Origin: JBHELQ01 sp046262995
GTDB taxonomy: Bacteria > Actinomycetota > Thermoleophilia > Solirubrobacterales > Thermoleophilaceae
Length of the DNA: 17,348 nt
Direction of reading: 5' to 3'
Assembly: GCA_046262995.1 (NCBI GenBank)
Contig: JBHELQ010000117.1
Span: 1 to 17,348 of the forward strand
In this document: one piece after another, positions 1-6,032 of the stretch
Layout of the letters: every line of letters begins with the position of its first letter
Position numbering within the stretch: position 1 is the stretch's first letter
Notes under the pieces: generated by a model
Databases searched by the model: none
What the model saw: only the letters and a program-made list of their open reading frames with translations
Told to the model about the DNA's origin: nothing
Program-made: the position numbers and the translations under genes

Positions 1-2
1 GA

Positions 3-209
3 GCACACCAGCACAAGACTTGGTACCGCTCAGAACTCGAAAAGCTCGCGCTCGCCGCAGGCGCCGCCGACCCGCCGCGGCTAGCCATGCGGCTTGCCCT
101 CATAGCGGAAGGAGCCACGACGCTCGCCTTTCTCGGCGATCGCGAGCTCGTGATCCGGGAGGCAAGCACAGCCGCCCGGGACCTGATCCAGCTGGCCTGC
201 CCGCGCTGA
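3..209 (+). CDS. TetR/AcrR-family transcriptional regulator, C-terminal fragment (5' end outside window)
   Basis: The frame is open from the left edge to a TGA at 207-209 and reads as about 68 residues beginning AHQHKTWYRSELEKLA. It continues with AGAADPPRLAMRLALIAEGA and GDRELVIREASTAARDLI. This pattern (a WYR-ELE-LA helix, an 'AGAxDPxxLA' turn, a small-residue helix with 'L..EGA', then a final amphipathic 'AAR.L' helix) is the usual end of the ligand-binding/dimerisation domain of TetR-family repressors. The DNA-binding helix-turn-helix would lie to the left of the window and cannot be checked. What it regulates is unknown; TetR genes often sit beside their targets, but nothing in this window shows an operator. 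An overlapping frame at 20-244 is Arg-rich and looks like a shadow. The family call is inference from the tail alone. Confidence 0.7.
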   Translation, partial: AHQHKTWYRSELEKLALAAGAADPPRLAMRLALIAEGATTLAFLGDRELVIREASTAARDLIQLACPR

Positions 210-226
210 CCCACCAAATCGTCCTA

Positions 227-259
227 CTTATCGTCCCGACTTAGCAAGCAATTATTCGC
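227..259. repeat. 33-bp direct repeat, copy 1
   Basis: This copy begins CTTATCGTCCCGACTTAGCA and ends AGCAATTATTCGC. It matches the copy at 2390-2422 in the same orientation at 30 of 33 positions; the differences are at 241, 252 and 253. Similarity stops sharply on both sides. It lies 17 bp after the TetR stop and about 35 bp beyond the 3' end of the beta-helix gene, so the two copies bracket that gene. On the minus strand it contains TAAT-N15-GACGATAA, close to the FliA/WhiG (sigma-28) promoter consensus TAAA-N15-GCCGATAA. Confidence 0.85.
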
Positions 260-293
260 CTCCGGGGCCCAGGCCAGCCTGCCATGTGACGCA

Positions 294-2093
294 TCAGGGC
301 AAGATGCGGAAGCGAATGCGACGCGGCTTAGCGCGGTTTCCGGCTGCGTCAATTGCGCCCACGCGGAGGCGATAACGCCCCGCCCGAAGCCGGCGCCCGC
401 GCAGCCGTCCTGATAGGTGGACTGAACTGGGGCCCGCTGGCCGCTTCAAGGAAAGGATGCCCCGAAGAGTGACGTATCGGGCACATGGCGCCCGGCGACG
501 GTTGCGGCGTGTTGTGGGACGGCATCTGCCGCGTACGCGGCGCCCAAGCCTGCGTTTCTGAATCCTCAGCCTCAACTGCGCCCGTTCGGAGAGTCGGTAG
601 CCGAGCCTCGCGCCTGTGGAGCGCATGATTGCTGGCCCGCGTCGCGCAGGGTGAAAAGCGCCCGGCTTTAGCGTCAGCTCGCTTAGGAACGGTGGACTCT
701 GGTCTTCTTGAGGCGGGCCAGAGCTCCCGCCCGCAGAGCCGTCCCCGCCCGTGACCGAGCCGCCTTCGCTCGCGCAGGGAGGAGCCGCCGCGGGCTGCGG
801 TACCTCGTACGCGCCGCGATCGAGCGTCTCAACACCGTCGAGGTTGCCATCGGCGATCCGTGGTGCACCGGCTAGGTCCAGCGTCCCACCCGGGTAGGGG
901 GACGGAGAGGCGCCGGAGTCCACAGCGGGGGAGCACCTTGCGAGCCGGTAGTCGCCTCCGGCTCGGTCGATGAACGTGGAGAGTGAGATCACGCGGTTTC
1001 CCTTCGTCGGGCCACAGTTGATGTCCCCGAAGTCGTCGTGAATTTCCGTCAACTGAAGGTCGCTGCGGGTGCAGTCGATCGCGCTTTTCGGTGAACCGGA
1101 GACCGTCGCCGGCAGTGCGAGCTCGCCTTCCACCAGCGAGTCGAAGAGCCTTACCTGTTCCTCTGTGTTGGCGCTGTCGACAGAGACTGCGGCCGGCGAG
1201 TCGATCGTTCCGTTCCGGACGGTAACCGCAGTTCCGCTCCAGAACCCCAAAACCCGCAGCCCGGCGTCCCCTCCCGTTATGAGCGTCGACTCGAAGGTCG
1301 CATCGAACGGTCGGTCGAGCAGGACTGCGGGCGCACTGGAGTTGGTGCTACGGAACGCCGAGCGGGTCACCGCCAGCTTCGCGTCGACTCCCTCGAGCGC
1401 GAAGCCGCCAACACCTTGGTCTGACTGCGGCCCCGCCCAGATCCTCGATCGGTTGACGGTGATCGTGGGCGCCCATTGTCCGTTGACATAGAGGCCCACG
1501 CCGCCCGCGCCGAGCGGCGAGACCGACACGCCGTCAAGGACAGATCCGTCTTGGAGGACTCGGATGCCTATGCAGCCGCAATCGACGTCCACCGCCACGT
1601 TCTCCAGTCGGGCTCCCGGCACATTGGCATTGATCCCGTCGGCGGCGATCGGGTCCGGCACTTCCACTCGCAGGTCCCGAACCGTGATGTCGTGCTGGTG
1701 GTCCTCGCCGCCGGCGCCAAGCGAAAGAACTGGCTGCACGCCACCGTTGATCCAAGCGCCGTCATGGATGAGACGGGTTATAGAACCCGCCTGTCCGGAG
1801 CTGCCGGCGCCCTCCACGGTGGTGTCGTTATAGCCGCCGAACCCGTCGTTTATCTCGATCTCCCCGAGATATGTGCCCGCCGCAACATGAACGGTGTCGG
1901 GTCCCGGCGAGACATCATTCTTCGTCTTGTCGACTCCGTCTTGAATCGACCTACAGGCGGTGGCAGGACTCAGGCAATCGCCGTCCAACGGCCCGGCCAC
2001 GTCCACGTAGTAGGTGGCGGCCGAGGCGACGGTTGGGCCCGCCAGGGCGGCGATAAACCCAGAAAGGACCGCGGCCAGCAGTCGCATCGACAT
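294..2093 (-). CDS. secreted right-handed beta-helix protein, choice-of-anchor Q type
   Basis: Probable extracellular or wall-associated protein of about 599 residues. The ATG at 2093 (or 2087) is chosen because a signal peptide starts right there: MSMRLLAAVLSGFIAALAG, with likely cleavage after ASA at residue 25. The frame is open further upstream to 2336, but those 81 codons do not look like a protein N-terminus, and no strong ribosome site is visible at either start. The mature part opens ATYYVDVAGP-DGDC-ACRSIQDGV, the entry strand of many beta-helix proteins, followed by irregular strands with ITVRDLRV, LENVAVDV and LDGVSV ladders. A choice-of-anchor Q-like closing motif follows (DYRLARCSPAVDSG, then LDRGAYE). 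Residues 467-599 form an Arg-rich beta domain with SGRLRGRRLRAGRYRLRV and DAAGNRAK. No catalytic residues of a polysaccharide lyase were recognised, so the role (binding or surface structure) is unknown. Confidence 0.75.
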   Translation of the reverse strand: MSMRLLAAVLSGFIAALAGPTVASAATYYVDVAGPLDGDCLSPATACRSIQDGVDKTKNDVSPGPDTVHVAAGTYLGEIEINDGFGGYNDTTVEGAGSSGQAGSITRLIHDGAWINGGVQPVLSLGAGGEDHQHDITVRDLRVEVPDPIAADGINANVPGARLENVAVDVDCGCIGIRVLQDGSVLDGVSVSPLGAGGVGLYVNGQWAPTITVNRSRIWAGPQSDQGVGGFALEGVDAKLAVTRSAFRSTNSSAPAVLLDRPFDATFESTLITGGDAGLRVLGFWSGTAVTVRNGTIDSPAAVSVDSANTEEQVRLFDSLVEGELALPATVSGSPKSAIDCTRSDLQLTEIHDDFGDINCGPTKGNRVISLSTFIDRAGGDYRLARCSPAVDSGASPSPYPGGTLDLAGAPRIADGNLDGVETLDRGAYEVPQPAAAPPCASEGGSVTGGDGSAGGSSGPPQEDQSPPFLSELTLKPGAFHPARRGPAIMRSTGARLGYRLSERAQLRLRIQKRRLGRRVRGRCRPTTRRNRRRAPCARYVTLRGILSLKRPAGPSSVHLSGRLRGRRLRAGRYRLRVGAIDAAGNRAKPRRIRFRILP

Positions 2094-2356
2094 CCAAGGC
2101 TTCGCGCATCGGAATGACCGTCCGGTCGGATCGCGCGGAGATTCCACATTTCCATCATCGGCGGGGTCGCCTCTTATCGCCAGTGACCCGGCGGGAAGTG
2201 GACCCAGTCTCTGAAGCGTCCTTTCGGCCGTCATGCAGGTTCGCACGGAAAACTGGCCTCCTCGGATGCGGAGTTGACCCGGCGGGTCGATCACCTGAAG
2301 TTCCTTGATGGGGCGGGGTCCGGGTCGTTTATTCAAGACTGCGACGGAGTCCTGTG

Positions 2357-2391
2357 AGACGGCTCCTAATCTGAGAGTTCAAAAGCCGTCT
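2357..2391 (-). promoter_or_regulatory. inverted repeat / leader hairpin upstream of the beta-helix gene
   Basis: AGACGGCT (2357-2364) is the exact reverse complement of AGCCGTCT (2384-2391), giving an 8-bp stem around a 19-nt loop. On the minus strand it lies directly downstream of the GATAAG end of repeat copy 2, so it would form at the very 5' end of the beta-helix transcript. There is no T-tract, so a simple intrinsic terminator is not supported. It could be an operator, an mRNA-stabilising stem or part of a regulatory leader. Confidence 0.45.
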
Positions 2392-2422
2392 TATCGTCCC
2401 GACCTAGCAAGCAACCATTCGC
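2390..2422. repeat. 33-bp direct repeat, copy 2
   Basis: This copy begins CTTATCGTCCCGACCTAGCA and ends AGCAACCATTCGC; it is 30/33 identical to 227-259 and in the same orientation. It lies about 300 bp upstream of the beta-helix start. On the minus strand it keeps GACGATAAG, but the box 15 bp further upstream is TGGT instead of TAAT, so it is the poorer match to a sigma-28 promoter even though it is the better placed one for the beta-helix gene. Confidence 0.85.
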
Positions 2423-2521
2423 GAACTCGGTGCGTGACGTTTCCGCTTTGGCCCCGAGAGGACTTGCCAGCGGAGGCGCCCACGCAAAGCAGGAGTCACG
2501 CTCTGTGGAGGCCGGCAGTCG

Positions 2522-2833
2522 TTACCGATCGGCGCCGGCGACCGGATGGTCCCGCGCCCAAGCGACGATGTTCTCGGAGTCCGCGATGACCTGTCCGTCA
2601 TCGAAGACGAGGACCGGGACGTAGCTCTCACCAGTGAGCCGCTTGGCCTCCCTGCGACCCTCCGTGAGGTCAGGCAGAAACGAGAGGCCATACGACTTCA
2701 CGATATTCGGCGTGTAGCCAGCCTCCTTGAGCGCGTCGTGGGCCTTCTTGCACGGATGAGCGTTGGGGTGCCACGAGGCGTGTCGCCTCGGCCAGGGGAC
2801 CGGAAAGGTGCCCCAACAGACGTACAGCTTCAC
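2522..2833 (-). CDS. glutaredoxin / GST N-terminal-domain-like small protein
   Basis: A 103-residue protein starting with GTG at 2833. It has the single thioredoxin-fold domain of glutaredoxins and GST N-domains: strand MKLYVCWGTF, a helix led by HPCKKAHDALKEAG (Cys28), the cis-proline strand YVPVLVFDDG (Pro73), and the glutathione-site-like turn IADSENIVAWA. Only one Cys sits at the active-site position (CKKA, no CxxC), which in the family fits monothiol chemistry or a non-redox binding role. An insert of roughly 14 residues (WPRRHASWHPNA) separates the first strand from the active-site helix. Actinobacteria generally lack glutathione, so the thiol partner is uncertain. It is transcribed divergently from the lipoprotein gene at 3031 across about 200 bp. 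Confidence 0.7.
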   Translation of the reverse strand: MKLYVCWGTFPVPWPRRHASWHPNAHPCKKAHDALKEAGYTPNIVKSYGLSFLPDLTEGRREAKRLTGESYVPVLVFDDGQVIADSENIVAWARDHPVAGADR

Positions 2834-3016
2834 GAAGAGCTTGTAGCAAATCGGTCTGCGGTCGCCTGATGCTTCCGGGTGAAAGCGAGCGGGTGTCGGA
2901 GGTCAGTGCGAAGACGCCTACTCCGTTGCATCGCGCCCCTCGTTGCGACAGGGGAACCCGTGGGTCGGTTGTCGCTGGCGGCATGGTCTGCGAGGGTCGG
3001 TTCGTCCCTCGGATAC

Positions 3017-3021
3017 GGAGG
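3017..3021 (+). promoter_or_regulatory. ribosome binding site fixing the SGNH lipoprotein start
   Basis: GGAGG at 3017-3021 lies 9 bp before the ATG at 3031. It supports that start over the in-frame upstream ATG at 2869, which would put 54 unlikely residues ahead of the lipoprotein signal. Confidence 0.65.
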
Positions 3022-3030
3022 CTGTCCGTG

Positions 3031-3900
3031 ATGTACGGAGGCATAGAGTGGCGGCGGTCGCGCGTTCGGTCTAGCCGACCGGCGCTGGTGACTCTCGCCG
3101 TCGTGGCGATCAGCCCGTTCGCTGCATCCTGCGGGGAAGACGGTTCCTCCTCGGGAACCCGGACAACCGGCTCCTCCCGGGCAGCGAAGGAGCCGGATGC
3201 CTCTCACCTGCAATTGGTCGCGCTCGGCGACTCGGAGACGACGGGCAGCGGAGACTCGGCCGGCCTGGGGTGGGTCGAGCGGTACGCCCGGCTGTTGCGG
3301 ACCAAGCGCGATCTGAAGGTCGATGTGTCGAACCTCGCCCGGAACGGAACGAAGAGCGCCGAGCTGCTCTCGTCTCTGCGCGGCGACGCGAACACCCGAG
3401 GCGAGGTCAAGCGTGCCCAGGTCGTGCTCCTCGGTATCGGCGGCGCGGACATCGAAGACGCAGATGCCAACACGGAGGCGGGAAGGTGCCGGGTCCAGAC
3501 TTGTTACGCAGCGATGCTCAAGTCGTTCGCTTCCAACTCCGACGCCATCGTTGCCGAGGTCCGCAAGCTCCGCGGCTCCAACAAGACCGTCGTCAGGGCG
3601 ATCACCCACCCCAATGTCCTGACGGGCGCGGAGGACGTCAGCCCGCCCTTCCTCAGGCCGGTTGCCACGCGGATCGGCGTGTACGAGGCGAGCACGGCGA
3701 CCAGGGCGATCTGCGACACCATGACCAAGTACGACGGACGTTGCGTCGACCTGCTCCGCGCCATCAATGGTCCCAACGGTCGGGCGGACGGTTACAAGAA
3801 GGGTCTGCTCAACCACGAGGAATGCTGTTATCCGAGTGCCAAGGGCCAACAGCTCATGGCGGAGCTGCTTTTCAAGACGCGTCTCGCGCCGGTCCGATAG
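3031..3900 (+). CDS. SGNH/GDSL-hydrolase-like lipoprotein with degenerate catalytic motifs
   Basis: A 289-residue predicted lipoprotein. After a basic N-terminus (RRSRVRSSR) comes a hydrophobic segment, ALVTLAVVAISPF, ending at AASC with the lipid-acceptor Cys34. A short Ser/Thr/Gly linker then leads into an SGNH fold. Block I is intact (VALGDSETTG, nucleophile Ser68), and block II is recognisable (NLARNGTKSAELL). Block III reads LLGIGGADI where GxND is usual, so the oxyanion Asn is replaced. Block V reads NHEECCYPSAKGQQLMAELL, with Tyr267 where the catalytic His of 'DxxHPxxxG' is expected. It may be a non-catalytic member, or a neighbouring His (NHEE) may substitute. Typical family substrates are acyl or acetyl esters on glycans or lipids; none can be named here. 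The gene stands alone between a divergent and a co-directional neighbour. Confidence 0.7.
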   Translation: MYGGIEWRRSRVRSSRPALVTLAVVAISPFAASCGEDGSSSGTRTTGSSRAAKEPDASHLQLVALGDSETTGSGDSAGLGWVERYARLLRTKRDLKVDVSNLARNGTKSAELLSSLRGDANTRGEVKRAQVVLLGIGGADIEDADANTEAGRCRVQTCYAAMLKSFASNSDAIVAEVRKLRGSNKTVVRAITHPNVLTGAEDVSPPFLRPVATRIGVYEASTATRAICDTMTKYDGRCVDLLRAINGPNGRADGYKKGLLNHEECCYPSAKGQQLMAELLFKTRLAPVR

Positions 3901-3992
3901 AAGGTCGGCACGGGCCAAGGACAACGAAATTGAGCGTCAGCGGAACGGGCTTGAGCGAGGCTGCACCTCGAAGAACCTGACAGCGTCGGCGG

Positions 3993-4022
3993 CGTCGGTT
4001 AGCGTCTCCCCCCGAACCGACG
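3993..4022. promoter_or_regulatory. 8-bp inverted repeat upstream of the DUF4234 gene
   Basis: CGTCGGTT (3993-4000) and AACCGACG (4015-4022) are exact reverse complements around a 14-nt C-rich loop. The element lies 25 bp before the ATG at 4048 and 92 bp after the SGNH stop. Without a T-tract it could be an operator or a weak terminator/attenuator. Confidence 0.4.
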
Positions 4023-4047
4023 GGCAGTGCTCTAACGAGGGGAACGT

Positions 4048-4584
4048 ATGGCTTACGAGCTGCAGATCAAAGGCAGTCAAGACCAGGTCAAGGTGCGCAG
4101 CCCGTGGGCAGCCGCGCTGTTGCCGCTGGTGACGCTAGGCATCTATCACCTGGTCTGGTGGTTCCGCATCAACCGCGAGCTGCGGGACTACGGTCGGGCC
4201 AAGGGCTACGACCTCGGCCAGAACCCGACCAACTCGCTGCTCGCGCTGTTTCCGGGTGGTTTCGTGGTGGTGCCGGCCCTGATCACCTACTGGCGCGGCA
4301 CCAAGCGCGTCCAGGGCGCCTCGCGGCTGGGCGGCAAGGAGCCGCTCAACGGCTGGATCGCGCTCGTCCTCTACCTCGTCGTAGGTCCTGGCTTCTGGGC
4401 CTACCTCCAGGTGTCGCTCAACGAGCTGTGGCGCTCGGAGGCCGACCCGCAGCCAGGACAGTCGCTGCCGCCGGCAGCGTCGGATCCGATGCCACGGCGC
4501 ATTGAGCGGGAGCCACAGGCGGCGGAGCAAGCACCGCCCGCTCCGGAGCAGCCGGGGCCGGGTCAGGACCCGCCGCCTTCCTAG
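4048..4584 (+). CDS. DUF4234-type integral membrane protein
   Basis: A 178-residue protein with ATG at 4048 preceded by GAGGGG at 4037-4042. It matches the DUF4234 pattern: VRSPWAAALLPLVTLGIYHLVWWFRINRELRDYGR (read in overlapping parts), in which a first membrane helix (about 19-38) runs into a conserved aromatic/basic 'WW+RINRELRDYG' face. A second helix follows (about 62-82) with the motif ALITYWRGTKRV, and a third (about 102-121) ends YLQVSLNELW. Residues 131-178 form a Pro/Glu/Gln-rich cytoplasmic-type tail, probably disordered. The family has no established function. The gene converges on the membrane glycosyltransferase gene, sharing the 4-bp sequence CTAG in which both stop codons lie. 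Confidence 0.8.
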   Translation: MAYELQIKGSQDQVKVRSPWAAALLPLVTLGIYHLVWWFRINRELRDYGRAKGYDLGQNPTNSLLALFPGGFVVVPALITYWRGTKRVQGASRLGGKEPLNGWIALVLYLVVGPGFWAYLQVSLNELWRSEADPQPGQSLPPAASDPMPRRIEREPQAAEQAPPAPEQPGPGQDPPPS

Positions 4585-6032
4585 ACGATTCGTCTCTCCC
4601 GGGCGGCCGGCAGGGCCCAGAGGTCCTCGATTGCCAGCACGCCGCCGGCCGTGAAGAGCGGCACGAGCGCGACCACGTAGCGCACGTTGAAGTTCGTCGT
4701 CGCCGCGGCCCCAAGCAGCATCACCAGCGCCGTGCCCGTGAGGAAGAGCGCCTCGCGGCGTCGCGGTAGGACGGCGCGACCGCGGTTACGCCGGCCCACC
4801 GGAAGCAGAGCGAGGCCCGCCAGCGCGAAGAGCGCCATCAGCCACCTGGGGGTGTGCACCACCCCCCGATACGACCGGACCAGCGCGGCCGGGGGGTGCG
4901 CTCGCGGGTCATAGTCCGGGAAGAACCTCGCCTGCGCGTGGAAGCCGGGAAAGCGGTGTTGCAGGTCCACCGGCAGCCTGATCGGGCCGTCGTCCGGGCG
5001 CTCCGAGGCGACCTCCGGTGCAAAGAAGCGCGCGAAGTCGAGCGCGGTCGCCGAGCCGTAGGCCAGCGGGCGGTGCCGGGCGATCCTGAGCGCGAAGCTG
5101 CGAATGGTTCGGTTGGGGCCCTCGAGGTGAACGGGGTCGCGGTTCACGTAGCCGAAGGCGCGGTTCGCCGGCGAGCCCGCCTTCCATACGTAGAAGTCCG
5201 GGCGCGTGTGGCGCTCCCGGGTGCGGCTGTCGACACAGAGTGGGCGCTCCGAGGCCGGGACGTCGATTCCGCGACAGTCCGCGATCGGGCCGATCCGGCC
5301 GTACAGGAACCAGCCGTTGCCGGGCGGGACCACGCTGAACCCCTCCCCGGCCGAAGCTTGCGCCGAGGCGTAGGCCAGCAGCGGAATGAGGAGCGCCGCG
5401 GCCCCTGCCGCGAACGAGCGGCGCGGGACCCGCTTCAGGGCGAGGTAGGCGAGCCAGACCGGCACGGCGAAGAGCCCCATCGTCCTGAGGCTGATCGACG
5501 CGGCGAGCAGGAACCCGCTCGCCGCCAGTGAAGCCGGGGTCGGCCGCGCGACCGTCACGAGGAAGACGCTGACGGTGAGGGCCAGCGTGAACAGCGCCTC
5601 GGGCATCACGTACTGCTCGAGAGCGATCGCGTAGCCGTCGAGAAGCACGATCGCCGCCCCGAGCGTCGCCCAGCGCCGGCGGGTGCCCAGCCGGAGCAGC
5701 AGGAAGTAGACGAGCACGCCCGTCGCGAGGCCCGCCAGGTGCTGGAGCGTCACGACCGAGGTGATGCTCCGGCCGAACGCGTCGGCCGCGTTCAGGAACA
5801 GCGGGTAGCCGGCCGGCCGGTCCCCGGGGAACCGGTTGAGCGCGCGGTCGTACGCGTAGACGACGTAGGTCCAGGAGTCGTCGAAGAAGAGGGCCGGCCG
5901 GTAGGCGACCTCAGTCGCAAGACGGACGAGCGCCGCGAGTCCGACCACCGCGACGAGGCCCGCGTGGCGGCGTAGCGTCTCGCCGCCCCACCGCGAAGCG
6001 GCGGGCGACGGGAGCCGCTCTGCGACCTCCAC
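4581..6032 (-). CDS. GT-C / ArnT-PMT-like membrane glycosyltransferase (GT39-like)
   Basis: A 483-residue polytopic membrane protein. It starts with GTG at 6032, immediately after the TAG of the aldehyde dehydrogenase gene (zero spacing), so translation is probably coupled. The first membrane helix (about 24-40) is followed by FFDDSWTYVVYA. The acidic pair Asp51-Asp52 in the first outer loop is the hallmark catalytic site of GT-C enzymes that use polyprenyl-phosphate sugars. PAGYPLFLNAADA and EQYVMPEALFTLALTV follow in the usual order, then several more hydrophobic helices. A long extracytoplasmic region (about 225-390) has Cys residues, and three more helices (for example WLMALFALAGLALL) lie near the C-terminus. 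Expected role: transfer of a sugar from a lipid carrier to a lipid or protein on the outer face of the membrane; donor and acceptor are unknown. Its co-transcription with two dehydrogenases is not obviously meaningful. Confidence 0.7.
   Translation of the reverse strand: MEVAERLPSPAASRWGGETLRRHAGLVAVVGLAALVRLATEVAYRPALFFDDSWTYVVYAYDRALNRFPGDRPAGYPLFLNAADAFGRSITSVVTLQHLAGLATGVLVYFLLLRLGTRRRWATLGAAIVLLDGYAIALEQYVMPEALFTLALTVSVFLVTVARPTPASLAASGFLLAASISLRTMGLFAVPVWLAYLALKRVPRRSFAAGAAALLIPLLAYASAQASAGEGFSVVPPGNGWFLYGRIGPIADCRGIDVPASERPLCVDSRTRERHTRPDFYVWKAGSPANRAFGYVNRDPVHLEGPNRTIRSFALRIARHRPLAYGSATALDFARFFAPEVASERPDDGPIRLPVDLQHRFPGFHAQARFFPDYDPRAHPPAALVRSYRGVVHTPRWLMALFALAGLALLPVGRRNRGRAVLPRRREALFLTGTALVMLLGAAATTNFNVRYVVALVPLFTAGGVLAIEDLWALPAARERRIV

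Larger units (their letters stand above)
2094..2521. other. 428-bp non-coding stretch: probable long 5' leader of the beta-helix gene, plus spacer
   Basis: No convincing gene is present. From right to left on the minus strand it holds about 99 bp of featureless spacer (2423-2521), direct-repeat copy 2 (2390-2422), an 8-bp perfect hairpin (2357-2391), and then about 260 bp up to the beta-helix start at 2093. If transcription starts near the repeat, the mRNA leader would be close to 300 nt. An in-frame extension of the beta-helix gene (to 2336) covers most of it, but codes for low-quality sequence ahead of the signal peptide. Confidence 0.45.

Noticed and set aside
20..244. Plus-strand 74-codon frame at the left edge
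   Set aside because: Arg/Pro-rich and overlapping the TetR-like frame, which is far more protein-like.
2094..2336. N-terminal 81-codon extension of the beta-helix protein
   Set aside because: It would bury the signal peptide inside the protein, and its sequence lacks protein-like features.
2214..2340. Possible c-di-GMP-I riboswitch in the beta-helix leader (minus strand CGAAAGGACGC and CGCCGGGTCACTGG)
   Set aside because: It recalls the GAAA tetraloop and the GGGACGC core, but the AGGGCAAACC and GCAAAGCC strands are absent and the paired regions do not form. A covariance-model search would settle it.
227..2422. Insertion sequence or integron cassette with the 33-bp repeats as ends
   Set aside because: The repeats are direct, not inverted, and there is no transposase or integrase and no target-site duplication that I can see. 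Kept only as a repeat observation.
2936..2954. Small CCCCT/AGGGG inverted repeat between the divergent genes
   Set aside because: A five-bp stem is expected by chance in this GC-rich sequence.
2830..3924. Minus-strand open frame of 364 codons opposite the SGNH lipoprotein
   Set aside because: No recognisable domain; the opposite strand has a ribosome site, lipoprotein signal and GDS motif.
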